DNA of 33,897 nucleotides from Vicinamibacteraceae bacterium (lineage in GTDB: Bacteria; Acidobacteriota; Vicinamibacteria; Marinacidobacterales; Marinacidobacteraceae). The stretch's first letter is position 1. Every line of letters begins with the position of its first letter. Below the pieces are notes generated by a model, which was not told where the DNA came from, did no database searches, and saw only the letters and a program-made list of their open reading frames with translations. The stretch is taken from positions 1 through 33,897 of the forward strand of contig JAAXGQ010000140.1 of assembly GCA_012271265.1 (NCBI GenBank), written 5' to 3'. A program made the translations under genes and the position numbers. Positions 9,652 to 21,352 of this stretch are shown one piece after another.

Positions 9652-11241
9652 ATGCCTGAGCCATTCCGGGGTCGTTCCCCGTCGCCCTTCCCCTTCGCCC
9701 TGCTGGCCGTCGCGCTGGCGGTTCCGGCGCTCGCGCAGGAGAACCTGAGCCGGGGCGACCGCCGCTTCCTCGAGGAAGTCGAGCCGATCATGACCGCCCA
9801 GGAGCGGCAGATCTTCGCCGAGATCGATCGCGGTGACCGGGGCAAATTCCAGGACCTGTTCTGGGCGCGGCGGGACCCCACCCCGACGAATCGGCGCAAC
9901 GAGGCGAAGGATCAGTTCGAGAACTGGACCGAACAGGCCGACGATCAGTTCGGGAGGCGCGGACAGAGGGGTTCGCGGACGGACATGGCGCTGGTCATGC
10001 TGCTGCTCGGTCCGCCAGACAACCAGGAGCGCGTCGGGGGACGGGGCGGCGGACCTGGCGGCGCGCGGCCTCCCGCCGGCGCGACCGGCAACAACCCGCT
10101 GCAAAGCAGCGGGGGCGCACCCGGCGCGGGCGCCGGCCCCGGCGGGGGTGGCGGTGGCGGCGGCTTCGGCGGCCCCGGCGGCGGTGGCCTGAAGATGACC
10201 TACGTCCCGAATCCCACCCGGGGGCTTCCGGACGGGCTGGAGCTGGAGTTTCGGGCCACGCAGATGGGCCTCCGCCTCGTCCGGAGCGACGAGATCGAAG
10301 CTGCGCTGGAGCGCGCCCGCCAGCGACAGATCGCCTGGCCGAGCATCAACTACGCCCGGGACGAGGACGGACGCCTGCGGGACCTCGATGACCTCTTCGA
10401 TCCGAACAGTCCGGCGAAGCAGATCCTGAACGCGCTGCGGGACGGCGGCGAGCCAAGCACCGACATCGGGCTGACTCCCGACTTCCTCTTCTTCCGTTCC
10501 AACACGAACGACACCTACGTCGCCGCCGTCGTCGAGGTGGCCGGGGACACCATCGACTGGAGCGGCGACACGGCGGACGCACAGGTCTTCTACAGCGTGG
10601 AGGACGCGCTGGGAACGGTGATCGGACAGGCCGAGGAGAACGTGCAGCTCCAGCGGGGCGAGAACGGGGACGCGGTCCTGGAACTGCCGATGCAGATGCC
10701 TCCGGGCGCCTACACCCTCCGCCTCGGCCTCCGCGACACGGAGACGGACTCCCACGGCTCGATGAACCTCACCGTGGAGGCGCCCGACTACACCGGCGGT
10801 GAGCTCGTGCTCTCCTCGCTCGCCCGGTTCTCCGACGGCAGCCGGGTGGAGGACTTCACCCCGGTGCCCGGCCGGGCGCTGCTCGTGGGCGGCTTCCACT
10901 TCATCCCCAAGGTGTCGCCGGAATACGAAGCGGGCGGCGATCTGCGGGTGGTCTTCAACGCCTATGGCTACGCCTTGGACGGCGAGACAGCCGGCCTGAC
11001 GTGGCAGATCACGTTCACGAAGGACGGGGAGCAGGTCCTCCGCTACAACCCCTCCCCGTTCCAGTTGTCGTCGCCGGAACTGGCGATCGCCATCGTGGAC
11101 GTCCCCCTCGCGCGGCTGTTCCAGGACGGGCGGCGGGAGCCGTTCGAGGCCGGCTCGTACACGGCGGAAATCACCGTGCGTGACACGGTCGGCGGCGGCT
11201 CGGTGACCGAGTCCGTGACCTTCGAGGTGTCCGGCTCCTGA
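9652..11241 (+). CDS. Secreted GWxTD-like domain protein with a Gly-rich insert
   Basis: Signal peptide, then TAQERQIFAEIDRGDRGKFQDLFWARRDPTPTNRRNEAKDQFENWTEQADDQFGRRGQRGSRTDMALVMLLLGPPD, matching the GWxTD-family layout (FW.RRDPTP...N...LLGPPD) with GSRTD in place of GWxTD. Confidence 0.75.
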   Translation: MPEPFRGRSPSPFPFALLAVALAVPALAQENLSRGDRRFLEEVEPIMTAQERQIFAEIDRGDRGKFQDLFWARRDPTPTNRRNEAKDQFENWTEQADDQFGRRGQRGSRTDMALVMLLLGPPDNQERVGGRGGGPGGARPPAGATGNNPLQSSGGAPGAGAGPGGGGGGGGFGGPGGGGLKMTYVPNPTRGLPDGLELEFRATQMGLRLVRSDEIEAALERARQRQIAWPSINYARDEDGRLRDLDDLFDPNSPAKQILNALRDGGEPSTDIGLTPDFLFFRSNTNDTYVAAVVEVAGDTIDWSGDTADAQVFYSVEDALGTVIGQAEENVQLQRGENGDAVLELPMQMPPGAYTLRLGLRDTETDSHGSMNLTVEAPDYTGGELVLSSLARFSDGSRVEDFTPVPGRALLVGGFHFIPKVSPEYEAGGDLRVVFNAYGYALDGETAGLTWQITFTKDGEQVLRYNPSPFQLSSPELAIAIVDVPLARLFQDGRREPFEAGSYTAEITVRDTVGGGSVTESVTFEVSGS

Positions 11242-11278
11242 CCCTTCTTCCGCGTTCCCTGCCCGGGAGCCACCTGCG

Positions 11279-12583
11279 ATGCCGCTGACCGGCCGCCAAT
11301 CCTTCCGGCTGCGGCTCGTCGGCGGCCTTCTTCTCGTCGCCGGCTTCACCGCCGGTTTCGTCTATCTCTCGTCGAGAATCGTCGGGGGCATCGGCTGGAG
11401 CGGCGCCGCCCGGCAAACGCGTGCCCTGCTCGCCGCCACCGGGGAACGCCTCCGTCCGAACGAGGCTGCCCAGGACTCCACCTACCAGGCGCTGGAGGTG
11501 TTCGACAGCGCCCTGGCGCTGATCCGTGAACAGCATCTCGAGCCGGTCGAGGCGCAGACGCTGATGGATGGAGCGGTCCGGGGTCTCTTCGACGCCCTGG
11601 ATCCCGATAGCGCCTTTCTGAGTCCCGCCGAAGCCGATCTCTACCGCAACCCGCTGCCCGGGCGGGTCGGCATCGGCCTCGAAAAGCGCTACTACCTCCA
11701 TGTCGACGATGTGCTTCCCGGATCCCCGGCCGCCGAGGCAGGGATCGAACGGGGCGACGCGATTACGGCGATCGACGGTCAGAGCACGCGGGATCTTCGG
11801 GTTCCCGCCGGCGAGCTGCTGCTGACGGGACGCCTCGGCTCGGGGGTGGAGCTCTCGATCCGCGGTTCCGCGGAGTCCGAATCGGAGGATGTCGTCCTGC
11901 GCCGGGTAGCGCTTCCGCCCGCGGCCGTGGAGCACGAAGCGATCGAGGAAGGCATCGGGGTGATCCGGATCCGGCGTTTCCACGAGGAAACACCCATGCA
12001 GCTCGAAGCCGCGGTGCGCGCCCTCACCGCCTTGGGCGTCGGTTCCATCGCTCTCGACGTGCGCGGGAGCCGCGGGATGACCCAGGACTGCGCCGCGGGC
12101 GCGGAGAGCGCCGGGGTCTTTCTGGACGGTGTCCGCGTCGAGACTGTCCAGCGTGGTCCGGGTGGAGATGAAGTCTCCACGCCGGTCCCACCGACCGCGG
12201 CGGAGGCGGTCTGGGACGGGCGGCTCGCGGTGGTCACCGACGGCAGCACCGTCTGTGCGGGAGAAGTGCTCGCCGCGGCGCTCGCCGAGGGCGACCGCGC
12301 CGAGATCGTGGGCGGCCGGACGGCGGGCCGCGCCGGCCAGCCGGAGTTCATCGAGGTGGACGGCGGGGGCGCCATCCTGCTGACGACCACCCATGTGCGA
12401 GCGATCGGGGGTGACGACATTCTGGGCACGGGAGTGCGGCCCACGCTGCTTCCCGACGCTCTGGAGGAGATGGGGGTTTCGATCCGCGAGCTCGGCGACG
12501 AAAACCCCGAGCTGGAGCTGGCGATCCGCGTGCTGCGTCACCAGCCCGTCGAAACGCCGCCCCCGCCGCCCGCTTCCAACTAG
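11279..12583 (+). CDS. S41/CtpA-family PDZ protein, probably catalytically inactive
   Basis: PDZ-like VGIGLEKRYYLHVDDVLPGSPAAEAGIERGDAITAIDGQS. S41 core IRRFHEETPMQLEAAVRAL...VVTDGSTVCAGEVLAAAL...GGRTAGRAG. Confidence 0.75.
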   Translation: MPLTGRQSFRLRLVGGLLLVAGFTAGFVYLSSRIVGGIGWSGAARQTRALLAATGERLRPNEAAQDSTYQALEVFDSALALIREQHLEPVEAQTLMDGAVRGLFDALDPDSAFLSPAEADLYRNPLPGRVGIGLEKRYYLHVDDVLPGSPAAEAGIERGDAITAIDGQSTRDLRVPAGELLLTGRLGSGVELSIRGSAESESEDVVLRRVALPPAAVEHEAIEEGIGVIRIRRFHEETPMQLEAAVRALTALGVGSIALDVRGSRGMTQDCAAGAESAGVFLDGVRVETVQRGPGGDEVSTPVPPTAAEAVWDGRLAVVTDGSTVCAGEVLAAALAEGDRAEIVGGRTAGRAGQPEFIEVDGGGAILLTTTHVRAIGGDDILGTGVRPTLLPDALEEMGVSIRELGDENPELELAIRVLRHQPVETPPPPPASN

Positions 12584-12586
12584 AGA

Positions 12587-13648
12587 GTGGCGGCCGGAGC
12601 GTGGCGCCGGCGCCTCATTCCGGGGCTCGCCATCCTCCTGGGCGCTGTCGGCGCCGCAGCGGGGGCCTGGCAGGTGTTCCACGTCGCTCCGCTCGAGCAG
12701 GAACTGCGAACGCCGTTCCGGGACCATGGCGGCGAGGTGATGTTCCGCGTCGGCGCCGGATCGACGGCCCGCGCGGTCGCTGAGCGACTCGAGGCCTCGG
12801 GCATCGTCGCGAGCCGCCGGGTCTTTCTCTACGGAGTGCGGGCCGCCGGAGTGGAGGCCGGGCTGCAGGCGGGCCTCTACCGGTTCGATGATCCGCTGAC
12901 GCCCGCCGAGGTCGTTCGCCGGATCGCGGACGGCGTGGTGGCCACCCTGCGGTTCACGCTCCCCGAGGGACTCGATCTGGATCAGACCGCGGATGCGCTG
13001 GCGACGCAGGAGGTCGGCGGGGCCGACCGGCTTCGGGAGGCCTTTCGCGACCCTCGCCTGACCCGCGAACTCATGGGCGATCTCGATCCGGAGGCGGAGA
13101 CGCTGGAGGGCTACCTCTTCCCGAGCACCTACCGGATCCCGCCGGAGACTTCAGCGGAAGGCGTCGCGCGCCTCCTCGCCGAGCAGTTCGCGGCACTCTG
13201 GACTCCCACGCGGCGCGCCTCGGCCGCTCAGCGCGAACGCTCGATCCGGGAGATCGCGACCCTGGCCTCGATCGTCGAAAAGGAGACCGGGGATCCGGCG
13301 GAGCGGCCCCGGGTGGCTTCCGTGTTCTGGAACCGGCTGCGCATCGGCATGCCGCTCCAGACCGATCCGACCGTGCTCTACGCCATGCGCCGCACGGGGA
13401 ACCAATCGGGCAACATCCGCCGCGCGGACCTCGAACTGGAATCGCCCTGGAACACCTACCGGGTCCGAGGCATTCCCCCCGGGCCGATTTCCTCGTTCGG
13501 CGTGGCGGCGCTCGACGCCGTCCTCGCCCCGGAGCAGACGAACTTCCTCTACTTCGTCTCCCGCAACGACGGCACCCATGTCTTCAGCCGCTCGCTGCGA
13601 GAACACAATCGCGCCGTCCGCCGCTGGCAACCCCGCATCACCCGCTGA
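12587..13648 (+). CDS. mltG: Endolytic murein transglycosylase MltG (YceG-like)
   Basis: LEGYLFPSTYRIP, IATLASIVEKETGDPAERPRVASVFWNRLRIGMPLQTDPTVLYA, NTYRVRGIPPGPISSFG; GTG start. Confidence 0.9.
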   Translation: MAAGAWRRRLIPGLAILLGAVGAAAGAWQVFHVAPLEQELRTPFRDHGGEVMFRVGAGSTARAVAERLEASGIVASRRVFLYGVRAAGVEAGLQAGLYRFDDPLTPAEVVRRIADGVVATLRFTLPEGLDLDQTADALATQEVGGADRLREAFRDPRLTRELMGDLDPEAETLEGYLFPSTYRIPPETSAEGVARLLAEQFAALWTPTRRASAAQRERSIREIATLASIVEKETGDPAERPRVASVFWNRLRIGMPLQTDPTVLYAMRRTGNQSGNIRRADLELESPWNTYRVRGIPPGPISSFGVAALDAVLAPEQTNFLYFVSRNDGTHVFSRSLREHNRAVRRWQPRITR

Positions 13649-13653
13649 CCTCC

Positions 13654-13669
13654 CCGGCGAGAGCGCCGG
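13654..13669 (+). terminator. Hairpin immediately after mltG (possible terminator, related to the repeat family)
   Basis: CCGGCG-AGAG-CGCCGG, 6 bp after the mltG stop; no U tract. Confidence 0.35.
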
Positions 13670-13697
13670 ACCACCGCCCTGAGGACACCGGCCCCAT

Positions 13698-14284
13698 GGA
13701 GCGCCGGCGTCCTCGCCGGCCTGCCCCGCACCCTCCGTCCCTCAGACAGTCTCCTGCCGGCCGCGCCGCCGTGCCTGCGGACCGATGGCCGGGAGACCCA
13801 CGGACCGTGCCCGCCTCCGGCGGTGGCCGGTGAGGACACCGGCGCTCCAGAGGCGCGGTGGCCGGTGAGAGCGCCAGCCCCATGGAGCACCAGCCCCATG
13901 GAGCGCCGGCGTCCTCGCCGGCCTGCCCCGCACCCTCCGTCCCTCAGACAGTCTCCTGCCGGCCGCGCCGCCGTGCCTGCGGACCGATGGCCGGGATGCC
14001 CACGGACCGTGCCCGCCTCCGGCGGTGGCCGGTGAGGACACCGGCGCTCCAGGCGCACGCTGGCCGGTGAGAGCGCCAGCCCCATGGAGCACCAGCCCCA
14101 TGGAGCGCCGGCGTCCTCGCCGGCCTGCCCCGCACCCTCCGCCTCTCAAGCAGTCTCCTGCCCACCGCGCCGCCGTACCGACGCACCGTGGGCCGGCGAG
14201 GACGCCGGCGCTCCAGGCGAGCGGTGCCCGGTGAGGACACCAGCGCTCCAGAGGCGCGGTGGCCGGTGAGGACACCGGCGCTCC
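13698..14284 (+). repeat. Tandem array (202-bp period) of 151-bp structured elements, three copies plus extra hairpins
   Basis: GGAGC+hairpin starts at 13698, 13900 and 14102 (spacing exactly 202). Full copies 13698-13848 and 13900-14050 (151 bp each). Third copy shortened to 113 bp (14102-14214), followed by two more reverse-type hairpins. Confidence 0.93.
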
Positions 14285-14356
14285 AGGCGAGCAGTGGCCA
14301 TGATCCGTGACCAGGGTCATCTGGTGCGCTCCCGGCGAAGGTAAATTCCGGTCGTT

Positions 14357-15142
14357 GTGCTGCTTTCCGGGAAACGGGGCCTGATCGTCGGCGTCGCCAA
14401 CAAGCGCTCGCTCGCCTGGGGGATCGCCCGCGCGGCGGCGCGGGAAGGCGCCCGGCTCGCCCTCAGCTACCAGAACGAACGGCTTCGTCGGAACGTGGAT
14501 CGTCTCGGCGGCGAAATCGACGGGACGTGGACCCTTCCCCTCGACGTAGCCGTCGAGGAGGAAATCGACGCAGCCGCCCGCATGGTGCGGGAGCGGTTCG
14601 GAGGACTCGATTTCCTGGTGCACGCCGTGGCCTTCGCGCTCCGGTCCGATCTGGCTGGCGACTACGTTTCGACCTCGCGGGAGGGCTTCCGGATCGCCCA
14701 CGACATTTCGGCGTACTCGCTCACCGCGCTGACCCGGCGTTGCGCGCCGATGCTGGAGGCTGACGGAGGGGGCGCCGTCGTCACCCTCAGCTACCTCGGC
14801 GGCGAACGCGCCGTCCCCCACTACAACGTGATGGGCGTCGCCAAGGCGGCCCTCGAGGCCTCGGTGCGCTATCTCGCAGCCGACCTCGGCCCTCGGGGGG
14901 TGCGGGTCAACGCGATTTCGGCCGGTCCGGCGAAGACCCTGGCCGCGTCCGGCGTTGCCGGGATCGGCTCCATGGTGAAGCACTACCGCGAGTTCGCACC
15001 GCTTCGCGCCGGAACCGATCCGATGGAGGTCGGCGACGCCGCCGTGTTCCTGCTCTCCCATCTGTCGCGCGCGGTCACCGGCGAGGTGCTGCACGCGGAC
15101 AGCGGCTTTCATGCACTCGGCGCGACGATCCCGGGGGTCTGA
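14357..15142 (+). CDS. fabI: Enoyl-[acyl-carrier-protein] reductase (NADH) FabI
   Basis: GLIVGVANKRSLAWGIA; HYNVMGVAKAALEASVRYLAADLGPRGVRVNAISAGPAKTLAASG (FabI-type Y-x6-K); GTG start. Confidence 0.92.
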   Translation: MLLSGKRGLIVGVANKRSLAWGIARAAAREGARLALSYQNERLRRNVDRLGGEIDGTWTLPLDVAVEEEIDAAARMVRERFGGLDFLVHAVAFALRSDLAGDYVSTSREGFRIAHDISAYSLTALTRRCAPMLEADGGGAVVTLSYLGGERAVPHYNVMGVAKAALEASVRYLAADLGPRGVRVNAISAGPAKTLAASGVAGIGSMVKHYREFAPLRAGTDPMEVGDAAVFLLSHLSRAVTGEVLHADSGFHALGATIPGV

Positions 15143-15173
15143 GATCCGGGACACCTTCGGCGGAGATCGCGAC

Positions 15174-16466
15174 GTGGACACCGGGGACAGCGGCCCCTTC
15201 CCCGGCACGGTCGACCGGCCGCCAACGGTTCCTCCTGCCGAGGACCTCATCTACGACTGGAACCGGCCCGATCCGGACAACGCCTGGTTTCCCGAGCGGC
15301 CGGTGCGGCTGAACGACGAGACGCTGCGCGACGGGCTGCAGAGTCCCTCGGTCGTGTCCCCGCCGCCCGAGAAGCGGATCGAGGTGCTCCATCTGATGGA
15401 GGACCTGCGGATCGACTCCGCCGACATCGGGCTCCCGGCGGCGGGTTCCCACGTGGAAGCCCAGGTTCTGCGGATCGCCCGCGAGATCGCGGACAACCGC
15501 ATGCGGATCCGTCCCAACTGCGCCGCCCGCACGATCGTCGCCGACATCGAGCCCATCGCCCGGATCTCCGATCAGGTGGGCATCCCCATCGAGGTGGCGA
15601 TGTTCATCGGAACGAGTCCGATTCGCCAGTACGCCGAAGACTGGGACCTCGACCGGCTGCTTCGCCTCACCGAAGCGGCGGTGACATGGGCGGCCGATCA
15701 CGGCGTGCCGCCGATGTACGTCACCGAGGACACCACCCGCACCCATCCGGACACCGTGCGCCGTCTCTACACCGCCGCGATCGAGGCTGGGGCGCGGCGG
15801 GTCGTCGTCTGCGACACGGTGGGACACGCCACTCCGGACGGGACGACGCGCGTGCTCCGTTTCGTCCGCCAGGTCATCGACGACACCGGCGAGGATGTCC
15901 AGCTCGACTGGCACGGCCACCGCGACCGGGGCCTGTCCGTCCCCAACAGCCTCACCGCGATCGAAGCCGGCGCCGACTGCGTGCACGGGACGGCGATCGG
16001 CATCGGGGAGCGCTGCGGCAATACCCCGATGGACCAGTTGCTGGTGAATCTCCGGCTGCTCGGCTGGATCGACAACGACCTGCGGGCGCTCCCGGAATAC
16101 TGCCGTCTGGTGGCCGAGGCGACCGGTATGGCGATTCCGCCCGGCTATCCGGTGGTGGGGGAGGACGCCTTCCGCACCGGCACGGGCGTGCACGCCGCCG
16201 CGATCATCAAGGCTCGACGCCGGGGCGACGACTGGCTCGCTGACCGGGTGTACTCGGGGGTGCCAGCCGGGGAGTACGGGCTGCGCCAGCGGGTCGAGGT
16301 GGGACCGATGAGCGGGCTCTCCAACGTCGTCTACTGGCTGCGGCAGCACGGTCACGAACCCACCAGCGAACTCCAGGCGGCCGTTTTCCGCGCCGCCAAG
16401 GAAGCTCGCCGCGTCCTCACCGACGGCGAAATCGAAACCGTGATCCAGAGGGCGCAGCGCCCATAG
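15174..16466 (+). CDS. 2-isopropylmalate synthase/homocitrate synthase-family (LeuA-like) enzyme without a C-terminal regulatory domain
   Basis: VRLNDETLRDGLQSPSV; LDWHGHRDRGLSVPNSLTAIEAGADCVHGTAIGIGERCGNTPMDQLLVNL; ends soon after the catalytic part. Confidence 0.8.
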   Translation: MDTGDSGPFPGTVDRPPTVPPAEDLIYDWNRPDPDNAWFPERPVRLNDETLRDGLQSPSVVSPPPEKRIEVLHLMEDLRIDSADIGLPAAGSHVEAQVLRIAREIADNRMRIRPNCAARTIVADIEPIARISDQVGIPIEVAMFIGTSPIRQYAEDWDLDRLLRLTEAAVTWAADHGVPPMYVTEDTTRTHPDTVRRLYTAAIEAGARRVVVCDTVGHATPDGTTRVLRFVRQVIDDTGEDVQLDWHGHRDRGLSVPNSLTAIEAGADCVHGTAIGIGERCGNTPMDQLLVNLRLLGWIDNDLRALPEYCRLVAEATGMAIPPGYPVVGEDAFRTGTGVHAAAIIKARRRGDDWLADRVYSGVPAGEYGLRQRVEVGPMSGLSNVVYWLRQHGHEPTSELQAAVFRAAKEARRVLTDGEIETVIQRAQRP

Positions 16467-16485
16467 CGGTCCTCGGCGGCGTCGT

Positions 16486-18063
16486 TCAGAGGACCGCCGG
16501 CGCCGGCGAGAGAACGCCGGCCGCTTCGAGCCAGCAGCCGAGGCGAAGGACGCCCGCGTCGCCGCCCGGAGGGCCGACCAGCTGCACTCCGGTCGGCAGG
16601 CCCTCCGGATCCCTTCCGGCCGGAGCCTGGAGGGCCGGAAGCCCGGTGAGGTTGAAAGGACCGACCAGCCGGATCAGACCGGGGCGCAACGGCTCGCCGG
16701 TCGCGAGGCGTGGTTCTCCGGCGCGAGGTGGACCAGACGGGGTGGTGGGAACGACCAAGGCGTCCACGCCGGCGAAGACCCGGCGGAACGCGTCGGTGAC
16801 GACCCGCCGTCCGATCCGGGCGAGGACCAGGTCACGTGCCGGAATGCGGGCGCCGAGCCGGAGCAGGAAGGCGACATCGGGGCTGATGTCCCCGGGTCGA
16901 GTCTCCATCCGGGAGCGGTGCACGGCGGCGGCCTCGGTGAAGGCAATGACGGCCCGGGCAACGTCCGAAAGCCCGGCTTCGGGAATCCGAACCGGCGCCA
17001 GCGCGGCGCCCAGTTCCCTGCATCCCGCCACCACGCGTTCCGCGGCCGCGCGCGCGGGACGGGTCAGATCGGAGTAGAAGAAATCGCGGGGAACGCCCAC
17101 CCGGACCCCTTCGAGCGGCGTCCGCCGGGATCCGAGCGGGGGTCCCTCCGAAAGCGTCGGCGACGGGCCATCTTCAGCCAGAACATCCCACAGGAGGGCA
17201 ATGTCGAACGCCGAGCGCGCCATCGGGCCGACGTGATCGAGACTCCAGGAAAGGGGTGTGACGCCGGAGCGGGAGACGCCCTCGTAGGAGGGCTTGAAGC
17301 CGAAGATCCCGGTCAGCGCGGCGGGAATCCGAATGGACCCGCCGGTGTCGGAGCCGATCGATCCGAATCCGATTCCGGCGGCGACGGCAGCAGCGGAGCC
17401 GGAGGATGAACCCCCGGTGATCCGGTCGCCGTCCAGCGGATTCCGGACCCTGCCGAAGGTGGGGTTGTCCCCGGTGACCCCGAAGGCGAACTCCTGGAGA
17501 TTGGTCTTGCCGAGCAGTACCGCGCCGGCATCACGAAGCCGACGCCAGGCTCGCGCGCTCCTCGAGGGGCGACGCGGAAATCGCGACCCGGAGGTGGTGA
17601 CCAGCCCCCGAACATCGATGATGTCCTTGAGGCTGAGGGGCACGCCTTCCAGCGGCCGTGATGTCGGGGATCCGAAGGGCCCCTCCCCCGTCCCGCCCCG
17701 CCGGCGGCGCGCATCGGAAAGCCGCGCATCGGCGACCGCGTCCTCTCTCAGGTGGATGAAGGCGCGGAGGTTCGAGGCAGCCTCCGCCCGCAGGCGGGCG
17801 TCGGTGACCACATCGACGGAGGTTCGCTTCCCGCTCCCCAGCCGCTGCAGGGCGCCCGCGAGCGTGTCCGCCGGCGGAGACTCCGGGAGCGGGGGCGGTG
17901 GGATCCGGCCCTTCGCCGCGGTGCGCCCGGCGCGGCCCATCGCCGCGAGTTCGCCCGAGGTGAGGGGCTCGGGAAAGTCGGGGAGCCCGGCGATGACCCC
18001 GGAGAGTTCTGCGAGACCCTCGCGCAGTTCGCGCTCCCAGGCTCCCATGTCCGCGTCCGTCAT
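16486..18063 (-). CDS. Amidase-signature family protein (GatA-like amidase)
   Basis: PLSLKDIIDVRGL (catalytic Lys), GGSSSGSAAAVAAGIGFGSIGSDTGGSIRIPAALTGIFGFKPS. Confidence 0.9.
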   Translation of the reverse strand: MTDADMGAWERELREGLAELSGVIAGLPDFPEPLTSGELAAMGRAGRTAAKGRIPPPPLPESPPADTLAGALQRLGSGKRTSVDVVTDARLRAEAASNLRAFIHLREDAVADARLSDARRRRGGTGEGPFGSPTSRPLEGVPLSLKDIIDVRGLVTTSGSRFPRRPSRSARAWRRLRDAGAVLLGKTNLQEFAFGVTGDNPTFGRVRNPLDGDRITGGSSSGSAAAVAAGIGFGSIGSDTGGSIRIPAALTGIFGFKPSYEGVSRSGVTPLSWSLDHVGPMARSAFDIALLWDVLAEDGPSPTLSEGPPLGSRRTPLEGVRVGVPRDFFYSDLTRPARAAAERVVAGCRELGAALAPVRIPEAGLSDVARAVIAFTEAAAVHRSRMETRPGDISPDVAFLLRLGARIPARDLVLARIGRRVVTDAFRRVFAGVDALVVPTTPSGPPRAGEPRLATGEPLRPGLIRLVGPFNLTGLPALQAPAGRDPEGLPTGVQLVGPPGGDAGVLRLGCWLEAAGVLSPAPAVL

Positions 18064-18096
18064 GGAGTCGCCCCCGTATGGATCCCCGACTGGAAA

Positions 18097-18309
18097 CTAG
18101 CGTCTTCCGGTGGCCGCCGCCGGTCCCCGGAGGACCCGCGCCGGCAGGGCCAGCAGGGCGCCGAGCAGCGAGAACATCCCGCCGGCCGCGACCCCGAGCA
18201 GCCGGAACGGCAGCAGCAGGAGCCAGACCACGGGATAGGCGATGAGCGCCAGCAAGGCCAGCGGCCAGCAGACCACCAGCAGGACGAGCCAGAGAAAGAA
18301 CGCGGCCAT
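18097..18309 (-). CDS. Small hydrophobic membrane protein
   Basis: MAAFFLWLVLLVVCWPLALLALIAYPVVWLLLLPFRLLGVAAGGMFSLLGALLALPARVLRG, directly downstream of ligA on the same strand. Confidence 0.55.
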   Translation of the reverse strand: MAAFFLWLVLLVVCWPLALLALIAYPVVWLLLLPFRLLGVAAGGMFSLLGALLALPARVLRGPAAATGRR

Positions 18310-18317
18310 GCTGTTCC

Positions 18318-21259
<2,942 letters not shown>

Positions 21260-21352
21260 GCCGTGGGGAAGGTAGCACCGGGACCGGCATCCCGGCGCGG
21301 CCCCGAAACGCCGGATCGACGCGCCGCCCGGATCCCCCGACCATCACCTCGC

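Noticed and set aside
13698-14284. CRISPR array
   Set aside because: Repeats are long, inverted and hairpin-nested, spacers are repeated rather than unique, and no cas genes are present.
13742-15250. 502-aa minus-strand ORF across the repeat array and fabI
   Set aside because: Antisense to fabI, whose motifs are clear. The rest is repeat-derived AGRR/SAGVL low-complexity peptide from high-GC open frames.
16502-16521. GCCGGCG-AGAGAA-CGCCGGC hairpin near the amidase 3' end
   Set aside because: Resembles the repeat stem but lies in coding sequence, has a 6-nt loop and lacks the GGAGC/GCTCC flanks; probably chance.
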